Notes under the pieces: model-generated | Databases searched by the model: none | Seen by the model: only the letters and a program-made list of their open reading frames with translations | What the model was told of the DNA's origin: nothing | Position numbers and translations under genes: made by a program | Part shown: one piece after another, positions 27,679 through 36,624 of the stretch | Layout: each line of letters begins with the position of its first letter | Numbering within the stretch: position 1 is the stretch's first letter | From: DATAZK01 sp965199805 | GTDB lineage: Bacteria; Actinomycetota; Actinomycetes; Frankiales; Frankiaceae | Direction: 5' to 3' | Assembly: GCA_965199805.1 (NCBI GenBank) | Contig: CBDATO010000001.1 | Location: 1,798,001-1,862,000, forward strand | Length of the DNA: 64,000 bases

Positions 27679-28469
27679 GCCCCGAGCTCCACCGAGCGGT
27701 CGCGAGCAGCGACGAGCGCATCCGCGACGGCCGCGCGTATCGCATGTGACTCGAGCGCTCTCACGCCGGCCGCCGTCGTGCCGCCGGGTGAGGTGACCGC
27801 GGCCCGCAGCTCGGTCGGGGAATCGCCGCTCTCGCGCAGCATGAGGGCCGACCCGACCAGGGTCTGCACCGCGAGCTGCGTCGCGACCGGACGCGCGAGG
27901 CCCACCAGCACCCCGGCGTCGACCAGGGCCTCGGCGAGCAGGAAGACGTACGCCGGGCCGCTGCCGGACAGGGCCGTGACGGCGTCCAGCTGCGCCTCGG
28001 GAAGCCGTACCACCGCGCCGACCGCGCCCAGCAGCTCCGCGGCGACGTCGAGGTCGGCCGCCGTGGCGCAGCTGCCCGCGCTCAGCGCCGACATGCCCTC
28101 GCCGACCAGCATCGGGGTGTTGGGCATGACCCGGACGACCCGGGCGCCGGCGGGCAGCTCACGCTCGATCGCCGCGGTGGTGATCCCGGCCGCGACGCTG
28201 ATCACGACGGCGTCGGCCGGCAACGCGTCCGCGATCGACCGGGCGACCGAAGCGACGTCGGGCGGCTTCACCGCGAGCACCACCACGTCGGCGCCGGTGA
28301 CGGCGTCGGTGCCGCTCGCCGCCGCGACCCCGTACCGCTCGGTGAGCTCGGCGGCGCGGCTCGCGTACTGCTCGCTGAACCGCAGGTCATCCGGGGCATG
28401 GCCGGCTTTGAGCAGGCCCGCCAGCAGGGCCTCGCCGATCTTGCCGGCTCCGAGCAGGGCGATACGCAT
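27675..28469 (-). CDS. proC: Pyrroline-5-carboxylate reductase
   Basis: Final step of proline synthesis. 264 residues: N-terminal NADPH fold (MRIALLGAGKIGEALLAGLL), central VVLAVKPPDVASV, and the C-terminal dimer helix with the proline-binding signature ALSGSGPAYVFLLAEAL. ATG overlap with acuC downstream. The position beside the sugar-isomerase-like and ppx genes mirrors Rv0496-Rv0500. Confidence 0.95.
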   Translation of the reverse strand: MRIALLGAGKIGEALLAGLLKAGHAPDDLRFSEQYASRAAELTERYGVAAASGTDAVTGADVVVLAVKPPDVASVARSIADALPADAVVISVAAGITTAAIERELPAGARVVRVMPNTPMLVGEGMSALSAGSCATAADLDVAAELLGAVGAVVRLPEAQLDAVTALSGSGPAYVFLLAEALVDAGVLVGLARPVATQLAVQTLVGSALMLRESGDSPTELRAAVTSPGGTTAAGVRALESHAIRAAVADALVAARDRSVELGA

Positions 28470-28511
28470 GCGCCCCAGTTTGGCGTGTGTCCGGGGTGAC
28501 CGGCCAGACGG

Positions 28512-29375
28512 TCAGTCGGGACGGTCGGAGCGCCCCGCCGGCCGGCGCAGATCGGCGACCTCGGCGGGCGCGGCCATGTTGAGCCGCGTGAAGGCGAGCG
28601 CCTCGGCGAGGTCGGCCTCCCGGTCGGCCCGCGACTCGGCGCGGCGCGTATTCACCTCGACCACGACGAGCCCGGCGTAACCGGTCTCCGCGAGGCGTTC
28701 GAGCAGCTCGGCGCACGGCTGGGTCCCCCGGCCGGGGATCAGGTGCTCGTCCTTGGGGGCACCGGTCCCGTCGGCGATGTGCACGTGCGCCAGCCGCTCG
28801 CCGAGCGTGGCCGCCATGGCCAGCGCGTCGGACTGCGACACCGCCGTGTGCGAGAGGTCGAGCGTGACGTCGCTGAAGTCCTGGTCGACCGGGCTGTAGT
28901 CGGGCGCGTACGGCACGATCGAGCGGCCGGCGGCGCGCAGCGGGAACATGTTCTCCACCGCGAAGGTCACGTCGGTCTCGTCCGCCATGGCGGCGATCCC
29001 GGCGATGAAGTCACGGGCGTACTCGCGCTGCCAGCGGAACGGCGGATGCACCACCACCGTCGAGGCGCCGAGGGTCTCGGCCGCCGCCTGCGCCTTGACC
29101 AGCTTGCCCCACGGGTCGGTGCCCCAGACCCGCTGCGTGATGATCAGGCAGGGCGAGTGGATCGCGAGGATCGGCACCTCGTGGTAGTCCGACAGCCGCC
29201 GCAGGGCGTCGATGTCCTGGCTGACCGGGTCGGTCCAGACCATGATCTCGACCCCGTCGTAGCCGAGGCGCGCGGCGATCTCGAACGCGCTGGCCGTCGA
29301 CTCCGGATACGTGGACGCGGTGGACAGCGCCACCCTTGCCGCCGGCACCCGGGCGATCTGCGCGTCGCCGCTCAC
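28512..29375 (-). CDS. Sugar phosphate isomerase/epimerase family protein (TIM barrel)
   Basis: 287 residues of the xylose-isomerase-like TIM-barrel family. Metal-site segments VVVHPPFRWQREY, FAVENMFPL, VTLDLSHTAVS and HVHIADGTG are all recognisable. M. tuberculosis Rv0498 is the positional equivalent. The substrate is unknown. GTG start at 29375, 25 bases after ppx. Confidence 0.8.
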   Translation of the reverse strand: MSGDAQIARVPAARVALSTASTYPESTASAFEIAARLGYDGVEIMVWTDPVSQDIDALRRLSDYHEVPILAIHSPCLIITQRVWGTDPWGKLVKAQAAAETLGASTVVVHPPFRWQREYARDFIAGIAAMADETDVTFAVENMFPLRAAGRSIVPYAPDYSPVDQDFSDVTLDLSHTAVSQSDALAMAATLGERLAHVHIADGTGAPKDEHLIPGRGTQPCAELLERLAETGYAGLVVVEVNTRRAESRADREADLAEALAFTRLNMAAPAEVADLRRPAGRSDRPD

Positions 29376-29400
29376 AACCGGAGCCTAGCCAGGGGCCGAC

Positions 29401-30354
29401 TCAGTGGTGGTCGCCGCCGGCCCAGTCGGCGGGCAGGTGGTCGAGCTCGCGCAGGATGATGCCCTCGCGCAGCGCCCACGGGCAGATCTCGACCTCCTCC
29501 ACGCCGAGCAGGTCCATCGCCTCCGTGGCCACGACGGCCGCGGCCAGCAGCTGCCGGGCCCGGCGCGGCGAGACCCCGGGCAGCGCGGCCCGCTGCTCGT
29601 ACGTCAGCTTGGCGAGCCGGGTGGTCATGTCGGCGAGGTCGTCGCGGGTGAGCCGGCGCCGGACGTACTGCCCCTTGCTGTACGGCGCCGCCCCCGCCAC
29701 CCGGGCCAGCGAGCGGAACGACTTGCTGGTGGCGACGACCCGGTTGGGGTCACCGAGCTCGTACAGGCCCTTGACCAGCGGTGCTAGCTGCGCCTTCGCG
29801 TACTTGCGCATGGCGGCGAGCTCGCTGCGCTTGGGCGGATCGCCGCGCAGCCAGTCGCGGGTCAGGCGGCTCGCGCCGAGCGGCAGCGACACGGCGACGT
29901 CGGGATCCTCCCGCTCGCCGGCGGCGACCTCGAACGAGCCGCCGCCGATGTCCATGGCCAGCAGCCGGCCGGCGCTCCAGCCGAACCAGCGCCGCACCGC
30001 GAGGAACGTCAGCCGCGCCTCGTCCTCGCCGCTGAGCACCTGCAGGTCGACGCCGGACTGATGACGCACCTGCAGCAGGACGTCGTCGCTGTCACCGGCA
30101 TCGCGGACGGCCGACGTGGCGAACGCCAGCAGCTCCTCGACGCCGAGCTTCTCCGCCTCGTGCCGGGCGGTGTCGACGACCTCGCACAGCTGCTGCGCGC
30201 CCTCGCGTCCGAGGGTGCCGTCGTCGAGCAGCAGCTCGGACAGGGCCAGCGGCGTCTTCACGCTCGCGGCCGGCAGCGGCGCCGCACCCGGGTGCGCGTC
30301 GACGACCAGCAGGTGGACGGTGTTGGAGCCGACATCCAGGACCCCGAGGCGCAC
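29401..30354 (-). CDS. ppx: Ppx/GppA family phosphatase (exopolyphosphatase)
   Basis: 317 residues with the actin-like ATPase fold of exopolyphosphatase/pppGpp phosphatase: VLDVGSNTVHLLVVD at the N-terminus and LLAMDIGGGSFEVAAG near residue 135. Length and place match Rv0496, a short-chain exopolyphosphatase. I start it at GTG 30354; a much longer in-frame reading to 30921 would run antisense through the divergent gene. Only 55 bases separate it from the divergent Cys-rich gene. Confidence 0.88.
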   Translation of the reverse strand: MRLGVLDVGSNTVHLLVVDAHPGAAPLPAASVKTPLALSELLLDDGTLGREGAQQLCEVVDTARHEAEKLGVEELLAFATSAVRDAGDSDDVLLQVRHQSGVDLQVLSGEDEARLTFLAVRRWFGWSAGRLLAMDIGGGSFEVAAGEREDPDVAVSLPLGASRLTRDWLRGDPPKRSELAAMRKYAKAQLAPLVKGLYELGDPNRVVATSKSFRSLARVAGAAPYSKGQYVRRRLTRDDLADMTTRLAKLTYEQRAALPGVSPRRARQLLAAAVVATEAMDLLGVEEVEICPWALREGIILRELDHLPADWAGGDHH

Positions 30355-30409
30355 AACGGCCAAGCTTATCGGCGCCGAGGGCCCGGCGCGGCCGGTACGG
30401 TGCCGCACT

Positions 30410-31147
30410 GTGACCCTGCACGCACCGCCCGGGCCGCCCCGGGAGTGGGTCTCGTTCGCCGACCCGGAGGATCCGGGGCACGAGATCCGGGCCGACCTCA
30501 CCTGGCTGCTCTCGCGCTGGGGCTGCATCTTCGGCAACGGCTGCCTCGGCATCAACGAGGAGCGGCCGGGTGACGCGTGCTGCACGCACGGCGCGTACTT
30601 CGTCGATGCGGAGGACGAGCAGCGCGTACGCGCCGAGGCCGCGCTGCTGACCCCCGAGCTGTGGGAGCGCCACGGCACCAAGGACCTGTTCGTCACCGAC
30701 GAGCTCGACGGCGAGCCTGCGCGCAAGACCGCCGTCGTCGACGACGTCTGCGTGTTCTTCAACCGCGACGAGAACTCCGACGCGTACGGCTGCGCCCTGC
30801 ACCACCTCGCGACCCGTACCGGCCGGCACTTCATGGTCACCAAGCCCGAGGTCTGCTGGCAGGTGCCGGTGCGCCGGGAGTGGGAGGACCTCGGCGACGG
30901 CGCCAGCCGCACGACCGTCACCGAGTTCAGCCGCGAGGCCTGGGGCGAGGGCGGCGCCGACCTGTCGTGGTGGTGCTCGTCGGCGGCCAGCGCCCACGCC
31001 GCGTCCGGCCCGCCGGTGGTGCAGTCGTACGAGGAGGAGCTCCGCGAGCTGATCGGCGACGCCGCGTACGAGGTGCTGCGCGGCTACTGCGACGACCGGC
31101 TCGCGCAGGGCGGCCTGCTCGGCTACCTGCCGCTGACGGAGGCCTGA
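30410..31147 (+). CDS. Conserved cysteine-rich protein (Rv0495c-like)
   Basis: 245 residues with spaced cysteines: RWGCIFGNGCLGI, DACCTHGAYF, VDDVCVFFNRDE, YGCALHHLATR, EVCWQVPVR and WWCSSAA. The pattern suggests metal or Fe-S cluster binding, as in YkgJ-like zinc/iron-chelating proteins, but the function is not known. M. tuberculosis Rv0495c is the positional counterpart, also divergent from ppx. GTG start at 30410. Confidence 0.75.
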   Translation: MTLHAPPGPPREWVSFADPEDPGHEIRADLTWLLSRWGCIFGNGCLGINEERPGDACCTHGAYFVDAEDEQRVRAEAALLTPELWERHGTKDLFVTDELDGEPARKTAVVDDVCVFFNRDENSDAYGCALHHLATRTGRHFMVTKPEVCWQVPVRREWEDLGDGASRTTVTEFSREAWGEGGADLSWWCSSAASAHAASGPPVVQSYEEELRELIGDAAYEVLRGYCDDRLAQGGLLGYLPLTEA

Positions 31148-31157
31148 GCGTCGTTCG

Positions 31158-31208
31158 GCCAGTGACACCGTTTCGCGCGGCTGCAGCGACGCCAGGCAGT
31201 GTCGCTGG
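31158..31208. repeat. Inverted-repeat element, copy A
   Basis: GCCAGTGACACCG at the left and CAGTGTCGCTGG at the right form a ten-base stem with one mismatch, between the convergent Cys-rich gene and gpmA. Read on the minus strand (31206-31162) it shares three identical blocks (12, 7 and 7 bases) at identical spacing with copy C. Could act as a two-way terminator. Confidence 0.65.
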
Positions 31209-31220
31209 AGGGCTCGCCTG

Positions 31221-31958
31221 CTAGTGGGCGGAGCCCTGCGCGGCCACCGCGGCGGCAGCCGTCTCCGCCGCGGCCGGGTCCAGGTAGGACGAGCTGCGGA
31301 CGCTGAGGTCGTCGTTGAGCTCGTACACCCGCGGGATGCCGGTCGGGATGTTGACGCCGGCGATGTCGTCGTCGCTGATGCCGTCGAGGTGCTTCACCAG
31401 CCCGCGCAGCGAGTTGCCGTGGGCGGCCACCAGGGTCGTGCGGCCGGCGCGCAGGTCGGGGACGATCGCGTCGTACCAGTACGGCAGCATCCGGTCGAGG
31501 ACGTCCTTGAGGCACTCCGTGCGCGGGACGACGTCGGGCGCGAGGTCGTCGTAGCGCTCGTCGACCCCGCTCGGCTGGCCGTCCTCGATGGGCGGCGGCG
31601 GGGTGTCGTACGAGCGGCGCCAGAGCTGGAACTGCTCGTCGCCGAACTTCGCCTTCGTCTCCGCCTTGTCGAGCCCCTGCAGGGCGCCGTAGTGCCGCTC
31701 GTTGAGCCGCCACGACCGCCTGACCGGCACCCATGCCCGGCCGCAGCCCTCGAGGGCCAGCGTGGACGTACGGATGGCCCGGGTCAGCAGGCTGGTGTGC
31801 ACGACGTCGGGCAGCACACCCTTGTCCTTCAGCAGCACGCCCCCCGCCTGCGCCTCCGCCACCCCCTGCTCGGACAGCTCGACGTCCACCCAGCCGGTGA
31901 AGAGGTTCTTGCGGTTCCAGTCGCTCTGGCCGTGGCGGAGCAGTACGAGGGTCGGCAT
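31221..31958 (-). CDS. gpmA: 2,3-bisphosphoglycerate-dependent phosphoglycerate mutase
   Basis: Glycolytic interconversion of 3- and 2-phosphoglycerate. 245 residues from the ATG at 31958: catalytic histidine in LVLLRHGQSDWNRKNLFTGW, ERHYGALQG, and second histidine in LVAAHGNSLRGLVKHL. The longer in-frame start 13 codons upstream is not needed. In M. tuberculosis gpm1 (Rv0489) likewise follows mshA and the YbjN-like gene; here an extra AbiEi-like gene lies between. Confidence 0.95.
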   Translation of the reverse strand: MPTLVLLRHGQSDWNRKNLFTGWVDVELSEQGVAEAQAGGVLLKDKGVLPDVVHTSLLTRAIRTSTLALEGCGRAWVPVRRSWRLNERHYGALQGLDKAETKAKFGDEQFQLWRRSYDTPPPPIEDGQPSGVDERYDDLAPDVVPRTECLKDVLDRMLPYWYDAIVPDLRAGRTTLVAAHGNSLRGLVKHLDGISDDDIAGVNIPTGIPRVYELNDDLSVRSSSYLDPAAAETAAAAVAAQGSAH

Positions 31959-31990
31959 GCCTCGGACGTTATCGAGTGCGCCGGGGTGCG

Positions 31991-32034
31991 GTGACACCTC
32001 CTCGGGTGGTCCTGGCGACGCAGCCGGGTGTCAC
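31991..32034. repeat. Inverted-repeat element, copy B
   Basis: Perfect arms GTGACACC (31991-31998) and GGTGTCAC (32027-32034) around 28 bases, lying between the AbiEi-like gene (its stop is in the right arm) and gpmA. Shares the GTGACAC end with copies A and C but less of the interior. Confidence 0.6.
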
Positions 32035-32936
32035 TGGCTGGACAGGGCCCGGCGGACCTGATCGGCGACCACGTCCTGCTCCCAGCGCGCCGCGTACGAG
32101 GCGAACCGCAGCAGTGGCGTGCCGCTGATGAACAGCTCGTTCTGCCGGTGCATGTCGCGCCAGTAACTGCCGGCAGCGAGATGCACGCTCCCGCCGACCT
32201 CGAACGCGATCCGCCGCCCATCGGGACCTTCGATCACCCCGTCGAGATAGCGCTTGCGGCCGGAGGCATCGACCCGGACGACCTGCTGGACGAGCCGGCC
32301 GAGGCGGTACCGCCGGCACAGACGTGCGAAGTCGATCTCCGACAGAGCCTCAGCGCCTCCCGCGATGTCGCCGAGCGTGAGGCGGATGACGCGTCGACGC
32401 CGAATGCGGCCGGACCTGTCGAGCTGCCGCGCCAGCCGCGGCGCCGTCGTCAGCCGCTGCTGCACGACCGCGGCGAGGAGCGCCGCCGCCGACCGGTCGT
32501 CGGCCGACCACGACGCGGCGTCGATCGCTGCCCGCTCGACCGTGCATGCGGGCGGGTAGCCCGCGAGTCGCCGTCCGTCCGCGATCGGCAGCCGCGTCTC
32601 GTGCGTACGGACGGCGACGCCCGGCAGGTGGCACCTCGTCGTCGCGCGGGGCAGGACGACATGGACGTCCGCAGAGGACCACCCGTGTACGCCGGCGGCC
32701 TCCAGCGTCGTCAGCCCGGCCAGCCGCCCCCGGGCGCCGCAGGACAGCACCGCCGCCCAGCAGCGCTGCTGTGGCGTGAGTGGACCGTTGTGCGCGGCGA
32801 CCACGACTTCCCCGAGCGCTCGCCAGCGGCGGGCGTCCAGCTCCGAGCGCACCTCGCCGTCGGTCAGCCCGGCGCGCCGCAGTTGGTCACGGCGGGCTAC
32901 GCCCTGTAGCAGCTCCGGCAGGCGCGCAGCATCCAC
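32031..32936 (-). CDS. AbiEi/DUF559-like protein, possible nuclease or antitoxin relative
   Basis: 301 residues. The N-terminal half resembles the AbiEi-type winged-helix antitoxin region (LTTLEAAGVHGWSSADVHVV). The C-terminal half resembles the DUF559/Vsr-like endonuclease fold: YLDGVIEGPDGRRIAFEVGG then DMHRQNELFISGTPLLRF; the usual ExD is replaced by EVG, so activity is uncertain. No toxin gene stands next to it. Such stand-alone genes are common and variable in actinomycetes. Start set at GTG 32936. It is flanked by repeat copies B and C, suggesting it was inserted. Confidence 0.6.
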   Translation of the reverse strand: MDAARLPELLQGVARRDQLRRAGLTDGEVRSELDARRWRALGEVVVAAHNGPLTPQQRCWAAVLSCGARGRLAGLTTLEAAGVHGWSSADVHVVLPRATTRCHLPGVAVRTHETRLPIADGRRLAGYPPACTVERAAIDAASWSADDRSAAALLAAVVQQRLTTAPRLARQLDRSGRIRRRRVIRLTLGDIAGGAEALSEIDFARLCRRYRLGRLVQQVVRVDASGRKRYLDGVIEGPDGRRIAFEVGGSVHLAAGSYWRDMHRQNELFISGTPLLRFASYAARWEQDVVADQVRRALSSQ

Positions 32937-33002
32937 TCTTCGACGATGACGGACGTCGGACGGCTCACCACGTTGTCCACAGATCGGCGTGTGCGGCGCC
33001 TG

Positions 33003-33047
33003 AGCGACACTGCCGGACGCGCCCCCAGCCGCGGCAGCCAGTGTCAC
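33003..33047. repeat. Inverted-repeat element, copy C
   Basis: 45 bases between the YbjN-like gene and the AbiEi-like gene. Blocks AGCGACACTGCC, AGCCGCG and GTGTCAC, separated by 12 and 7 bases, are identical to copy A read on the other strand. The ends GCGACACTG and CAGTGTCAC pair with one G-T. Confidence 0.65.
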
Positions 33048-33074
33048 AGGGCCGAACGGGAGCCCCCCCAGCAG

Positions 33075-33596
33075 CTACGTGGTCGCCGGGTCCCCGGCGA
33101 AGTGGGCGAACGCGGCGAGGTTGGCCGTGCTCTCGCCCCGCTTGACGCGCCAGGCCCACTCCCGGCGGATCGAGTCGGCGAAGCCCAGGGCGACAGCGCT
33201 GTCGAACGCGTCGTCGGAGTAGCGCAGCATGCAGCCGAGCAGGCGGTCGATCTCCTCCGGCTCCACCGCCGACAGCGGGAGCCGGCCGACGAGGTAGATG
33301 TCGCCGATCTGGTCGATCGAGTACGCGAGGCCGTACATGTGGGCGTTGCGGCCGAGCAGCCAGGCGTGCACGGTGGCCGGGTCGTCGTCCGGCTTGCGCA
33401 TGAAGAACGCCTCGACCAGCAGGCTGAAGTCCTGGACGACGAGCCAGGTCATGGTGGCGAGCTTGTGCTCGCCGGGCAGCTTGACCAGGAATGCGCCGTC
33501 GTCCGGGTGCTCGTACTCGAGCTCGAGGTCGACCAGCGTCTGCTCGATCACCCGGTCGAGCCGCGTCTTGTCCTCGGGGGTCAAGGCACTCGGCAC
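33075..33596 (-). CDS. YbjN domain-containing protein
   Basis: 173 residues with the YbjN/secretion-chaperone-like fold (WLVVQDFSLLVEAFFMRKP, LLGRNAHMYGLAYSID). These proteins are often involved in protein-protein contacts; no enzyme motif is visible. It follows mshA, as Rv0487 does in M. tuberculosis. GTG start at 33596. Function unknown. Confidence 0.8.
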   Translation of the reverse strand: MPSALTPEDKTRLDRVIEQTLVDLELEYEHPDDGAFLVKLPGEHKLATMTWLVVQDFSLLVEAFFMRKPDDDPATVHAWLLGRNAHMYGLAYSIDQIGDIYLVGRLPLSAVEPEEIDRLLGCMLRYSDDAFDSAVALGFADSIRREWAWRVKRGESTANLAAFAHFAGDPATT

Positions 33597-33634
33597 GAGC
33601 AGCTCCCTTGTCTGTGGGTCCCTACGACCGCGCC

Positions 33635-34999
33635 CTACGCCAGCGCAGCCAACAACGCGGCGTCGATCTCACTCGCCGCCGCCAGATAGGAGTCCAACAC
33701 ACCTCGGGCTGTCGCGGCCCATCCGAACGCCGCAGCATGATCGACAGCGCCCGCCGACAGGCGTGCGCGGTAGGCCGGCGCGGCGATCAGACGGCCCGCA
33801 GCGGTGGCGTAGTCACGCGGGTCGTGGCCGTCGACGAGCAGGCCGCTGATGCCGTCGCGGACGGCGGTGCGCAGACCGCCGACGGCGGCGGCGATGACCG
33901 GGGTGCCGCAGGCCTGGGCCTCGAGGGCGACGAGGCCGAAGCTCTCGTTGTGGCTGGGGACGACCACGGCGGTGGCGGCGCGGTACCAGTCCGCGAGCCG
34001 CTCCTGCGGGGCGGGGGGCTCGAAGCGGACGACGTCGGCGATGCCGAGGGAGGTGGCGAGCTCGGACAGGGCCCGGGGGTGGTCGAGGCCGGAACCGCTG
34101 GGTCCGCCGACGACGGCGATCACGAGCCGCTCGCGCAGCGCCGGGTCGCGGGCGAGCAGCTCGGCGGCGGACCGCAGCAGCACGTCGGGCGCCTTCAACG
34201 GCTGCAGGCGCCCGACGAACAGCAGCAGAGCGGCGTGCGGGGGCACCCCCAGGCGGGTGCGGGCGGTCGAGGCCTCGCCGGGCCGGAAGACCTCGAGGTC
34301 GACCCCGGGCGCGACGACGTCGATCGCATCCGGCGCGGCGCCGTACAGGGCCGCGAGCTGGGCGGCCTCGTCGGGCGTGTTGGCGATGAGGCGGGTGGAG
34401 GCGTCGACGACCTGCTGCTCACCGATGACGCGGGCAGCCGGCTCTGGCTCGTCACCGGCGGCCAGTGCGGCGTTCTTGACCTTGGCGAGCGTGTGGGCCG
34501 TGTGCACCAGCGGCACCGCCCAGCGCTCGGACGCCACCCAGCCGACCTGGCCGGAGAGCCAGTAGTGTGAGTGCACCGCGTCGTAGTACCCCGGCTCGCG
34601 CGCGGCCTCCGCCCGGAGCACCCCGGCGGTGAAGGCGCAGAGCTGGGCCGGCAGGTCGGACTTGCGCAGCCCCTCGTACGGACCCGCCGTCACGTGACGC
34701 ACCAGCACGCCGGGCGCGAGCGGCACCACCGGCGGCAGGTCGCTGCTCGTGGCGCGGGTGAAGATCTCGACCTCGACGTTGTACGCGGCCAGCTGGCGGG
34801 CCAGCTCGACGATGTAGACGTTCATCCCGCCGGCGTCACCGGTGCCGGGCTGGTCGAGCGGCGACGTGTGCACCGACAGCATCGCGACGCGCCGCAGCCG
34901 GGAGGCCCGCTGGGGTGCCGGACGTCCCGCGTAGGCCGGACTGCCGCGGCGTAGGGCCGTACGACGCACGAGATCACGGTTGACCGCACCGCGTGGCAC
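33635..34999 (-). CDS. mshA: D-inositol-3-phosphate glycosyltransferase (mycothiol synthesis)
   Basis: GT4 enzyme that makes GlcNAc-inositol-phosphate, first step of mycothiol. About 454 residues. Starts with the family pattern LSVHTSPLDQPGTGDAGGMN; catalytic EX7E lies in PSHNESFGLVALEAQACG. I place the start at GTG 34999 because GGAGGT lies eight bases ahead; the ATG at 34882 would remove the usual short N-terminal lead. mshD, the last step, is found 15 kb away at 49397. Confidence 0.93.
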   Translation of the reverse strand: MPRGAVNRDLVRRTALRRGSPAYAGRPAPQRASRLRRVAMLSVHTSPLDQPGTGDAGGMNVYIVELARQLAAYNVEVEIFTRATSSDLPPVVPLAPGVLVRHVTAGPYEGLRKSDLPAQLCAFTAGVLRAEAAREPGYYDAVHSHYWLSGQVGWVASERWAVPLVHTAHTLAKVKNAALAAGDEPEPAARVIGEQQVVDASTRLIANTPDEAAQLAALYGAAPDAIDVVAPGVDLEVFRPGEASTARTRLGVPPHAALLLFVGRLQPLKAPDVLLRSAAELLARDPALRERLVIAVVGGPSGSGLDHPRALSELATSLGIADVVRFEPPAPQERLADWYRAATAVVVPSHNESFGLVALEAQACGTPVIAAAVGGLRTAVRDGISGLLVDGHDPRDYATAAGRLIAAPAYRARLSAGAVDHAAAFGWAATARGVLDSYLAAASEIDAALLAALA

Positions 35000-35153
35000 C
35001 CGGCGACACCTCCGCAGCACACGATCAGGACCGTGCGCAGGGTTTCGGCACCGGTCACTCGAGGACCTTGGGCAGGTCCGCTGACGATTCTGCCCCAACG
35101 ACCGTGAACCAAAGGTGAACGGCGAAGGGGCCAGCAGCTCTAACCTCGGACCG

Positions 35154-35963
35154 GTGCCCAATGCTTCCCGGCCGAAGCGCTACGCCGCCGGCCGGGCGCG
35201 GGCCCTCGGTGAGCCGACCCGCGGCACGACCAGCCCCAACCGGCTGCGCCGGGTCGACCGCTGGCTGCTGTGGGCGCTCGGCGACGTCCTGGCGGCCACG
35301 CCCGATCCGCTGGTGGTGGACCTCGGCTTCGGTGCGGTGGCCGTCACGACGGTCGAGCTGTACGACCGGCTGCGTGCCCGGCACCCCGCGGTACGCGTCG
35401 TCGGGCTGGAGATCGATCCCGAGCGCGTGAGCGCAGCCCAGGAGGCGGCTCGCCCTCCGGGCCTCACCTTCGCCCGCGGCGGCTTCGAGCTCGCGGGCAC
35501 GGCGCCGGTGGCGGTGCGGGCGATGAACGTGCTGCGCCAGTACGACGAGCGCGCGGTGCCCGGCGCGTGGACGGCGATGGGCGCGTCGGGCGCGGTCGTG
35601 ATCGACGGCACGTGCGACGAGATCGGGCGACGGGCCACCTGGCTGCGTGTGGAGGCGGGCCGGCCGGTCAGCCTCACGCTGGCGGCCCGGCTGGAGGGCC
35701 TTGAGCAGCCGTCGGAGCTGGCGGAACGGCTGCCGAAGGCGCTGATCGCGCGCAACGTGCCGGGCGAGCCCGTGCACCAGCTGTTACGGGAGCTCGACGC
35801 CGCCTGGGCGGCTGCGGCGCCGACCGGGGTGTTCGGCCCACGACAGCGCTGGATGGCTGCCGCGGAGCAGCTCGGCGAGCGCGGATGGGAGCTGATCGGC
35901 GGCAAGGAGCGGTGGCGGCTCGGCGAACTCACGGTCCGCTGGCCGCCACCGCATGTCCCCTGA
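35154..35963 (+). CDS. Class I SAM-dependent methyltransferase-like protein
   Basis: About 269 residues from GTG 35154, divergent from mshA. SAM-binding glycine motif in LVVDLGFGAVAVTTVELY and an acidic end of strand 2 in VVGLEIDPERVSAA. Substrate unknown. The 154 bases to mshA must hold both promoters. Homologs accompany mshA in several actinomycetes. Confidence 0.75.
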   Translation: MPNASRPKRYAAGRARALGEPTRGTTSPNRLRRVDRWLLWALGDVLAATPDPLVVDLGFGAVAVTTVELYDRLRARHPAVRVVGLEIDPERVSAAQEAARPPGLTFARGGFELAGTAPVAVRAMNVLRQYDERAVPGAWTAMGASGAVVIDGTCDEIGRRATWLRVEAGRPVSLTLAARLEGLEQPSELAERLPKALIARNVPGEPVHQLLRELDAAWAAAAPTGVFGPRQRWMAAAEQLGERGWELIGGKERWRLGELTVRWPPPHVP

Positions 35964-35972
35964 CGGGCGGGC

Positions 35973-36614
35973 TCAGCCGAGCTTGCCGACCAGGCTCCCG
36001 GCGGCCTTCTCGGCGGCACCGGCAGCCCGGCGCACGGACGTCGCAGCGCCCATGACCTGACCCTGGGCACCCTTGACCTGCGCCTGCGCGATCCGGGCCT
36101 GCAGGCGGGCCTGCTCGAGCGCGGACTTCGCGGCGGGGTTGCTGCGCACCGAGGTGACGACCTTCTGGCCACGCTCGGCGAGACCGGCGTACGCGCCCAG
36201 CGCCTTGACCGGCAGCGTCTCGAGCTGTCCCTTGACGACGATCGGGAGGGTCGCGGGCAGCGAGCGCACGGTGCGGGTCGCGGTCTGGGCCGAGGACTCG
36301 ACCGTCTCACGGGCGGCCTTGACCTGGGCCTGGGCGGTGGTGACGGCGAGCGTGAGGCTGCTGGAGTAGGACTCCGGCAACGCCTTCAGCTTCTCGATCG
36401 CGACATCGGCGGCCCCGACGTAGGCGTACAGCGGCTTGCGGACACGGCCCGCGTCGACGGCGACATCGACGGTCACGTCGACCGGCGGCGTGGTGACGGT
36501 GACCTCGGTCGCCTCGATGACCGGAGCGGCCGGCTTGCGCGGGGTGCGCTTGCGCGGGGTGGGCTTGCCGGGGTTGTCGGAGCGGGCGGGGCCGGACTGC
36601 TTGGGAACGGACAT
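35973..36614 (-). CDS. HbhA-like helical protein
   Basis: 213 residues: a basic Pro/Lys/Arg N-terminus (PRKRTPRKPAAPV), a Thr/Val segment, then a long helical region starting KPLYAYVGAADVAIEKLKAL that resembles the start of mycobacterial heparin-binding hemagglutinin. Unlike mycobacterial HbhA the C-terminus has no lysine-rich heparin-binding tail. The regulator gene just upstream matches the Rv0474-Rv0475 pair. Role in adhesion is not established here; a structural or lipid-body role is equally possible. Confidence 0.7.
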   Translation of the reverse strand: MSVPKQSGPARSDNPGKPTPRKRTPRKPAAPVIEATEVTVTTPPVDVTVDVAVDAGRVRKPLYAYVGAADVAIEKLKALPESYSSSLTLAVTTAQAQVKAARETVESSAQTATRTVRSLPATLPIVVKGQLETLPVKALGAYAGLAERGQKVVTSVRSNPAAKSALEQARLQARIAQAQVKGAQGQVMGAATSVRRAAGAAEKAAGSLVGKLG

Positions 36615-36624
36615 GACGGTCCTC

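Noticed and set aside
32031..32936. Complete AbiE toxin-antitoxin pair
   Set aside because: No AbiEii nucleotidyltransferase gene lies next to it; the neighbours are gpmA and a YbjN-like gene.
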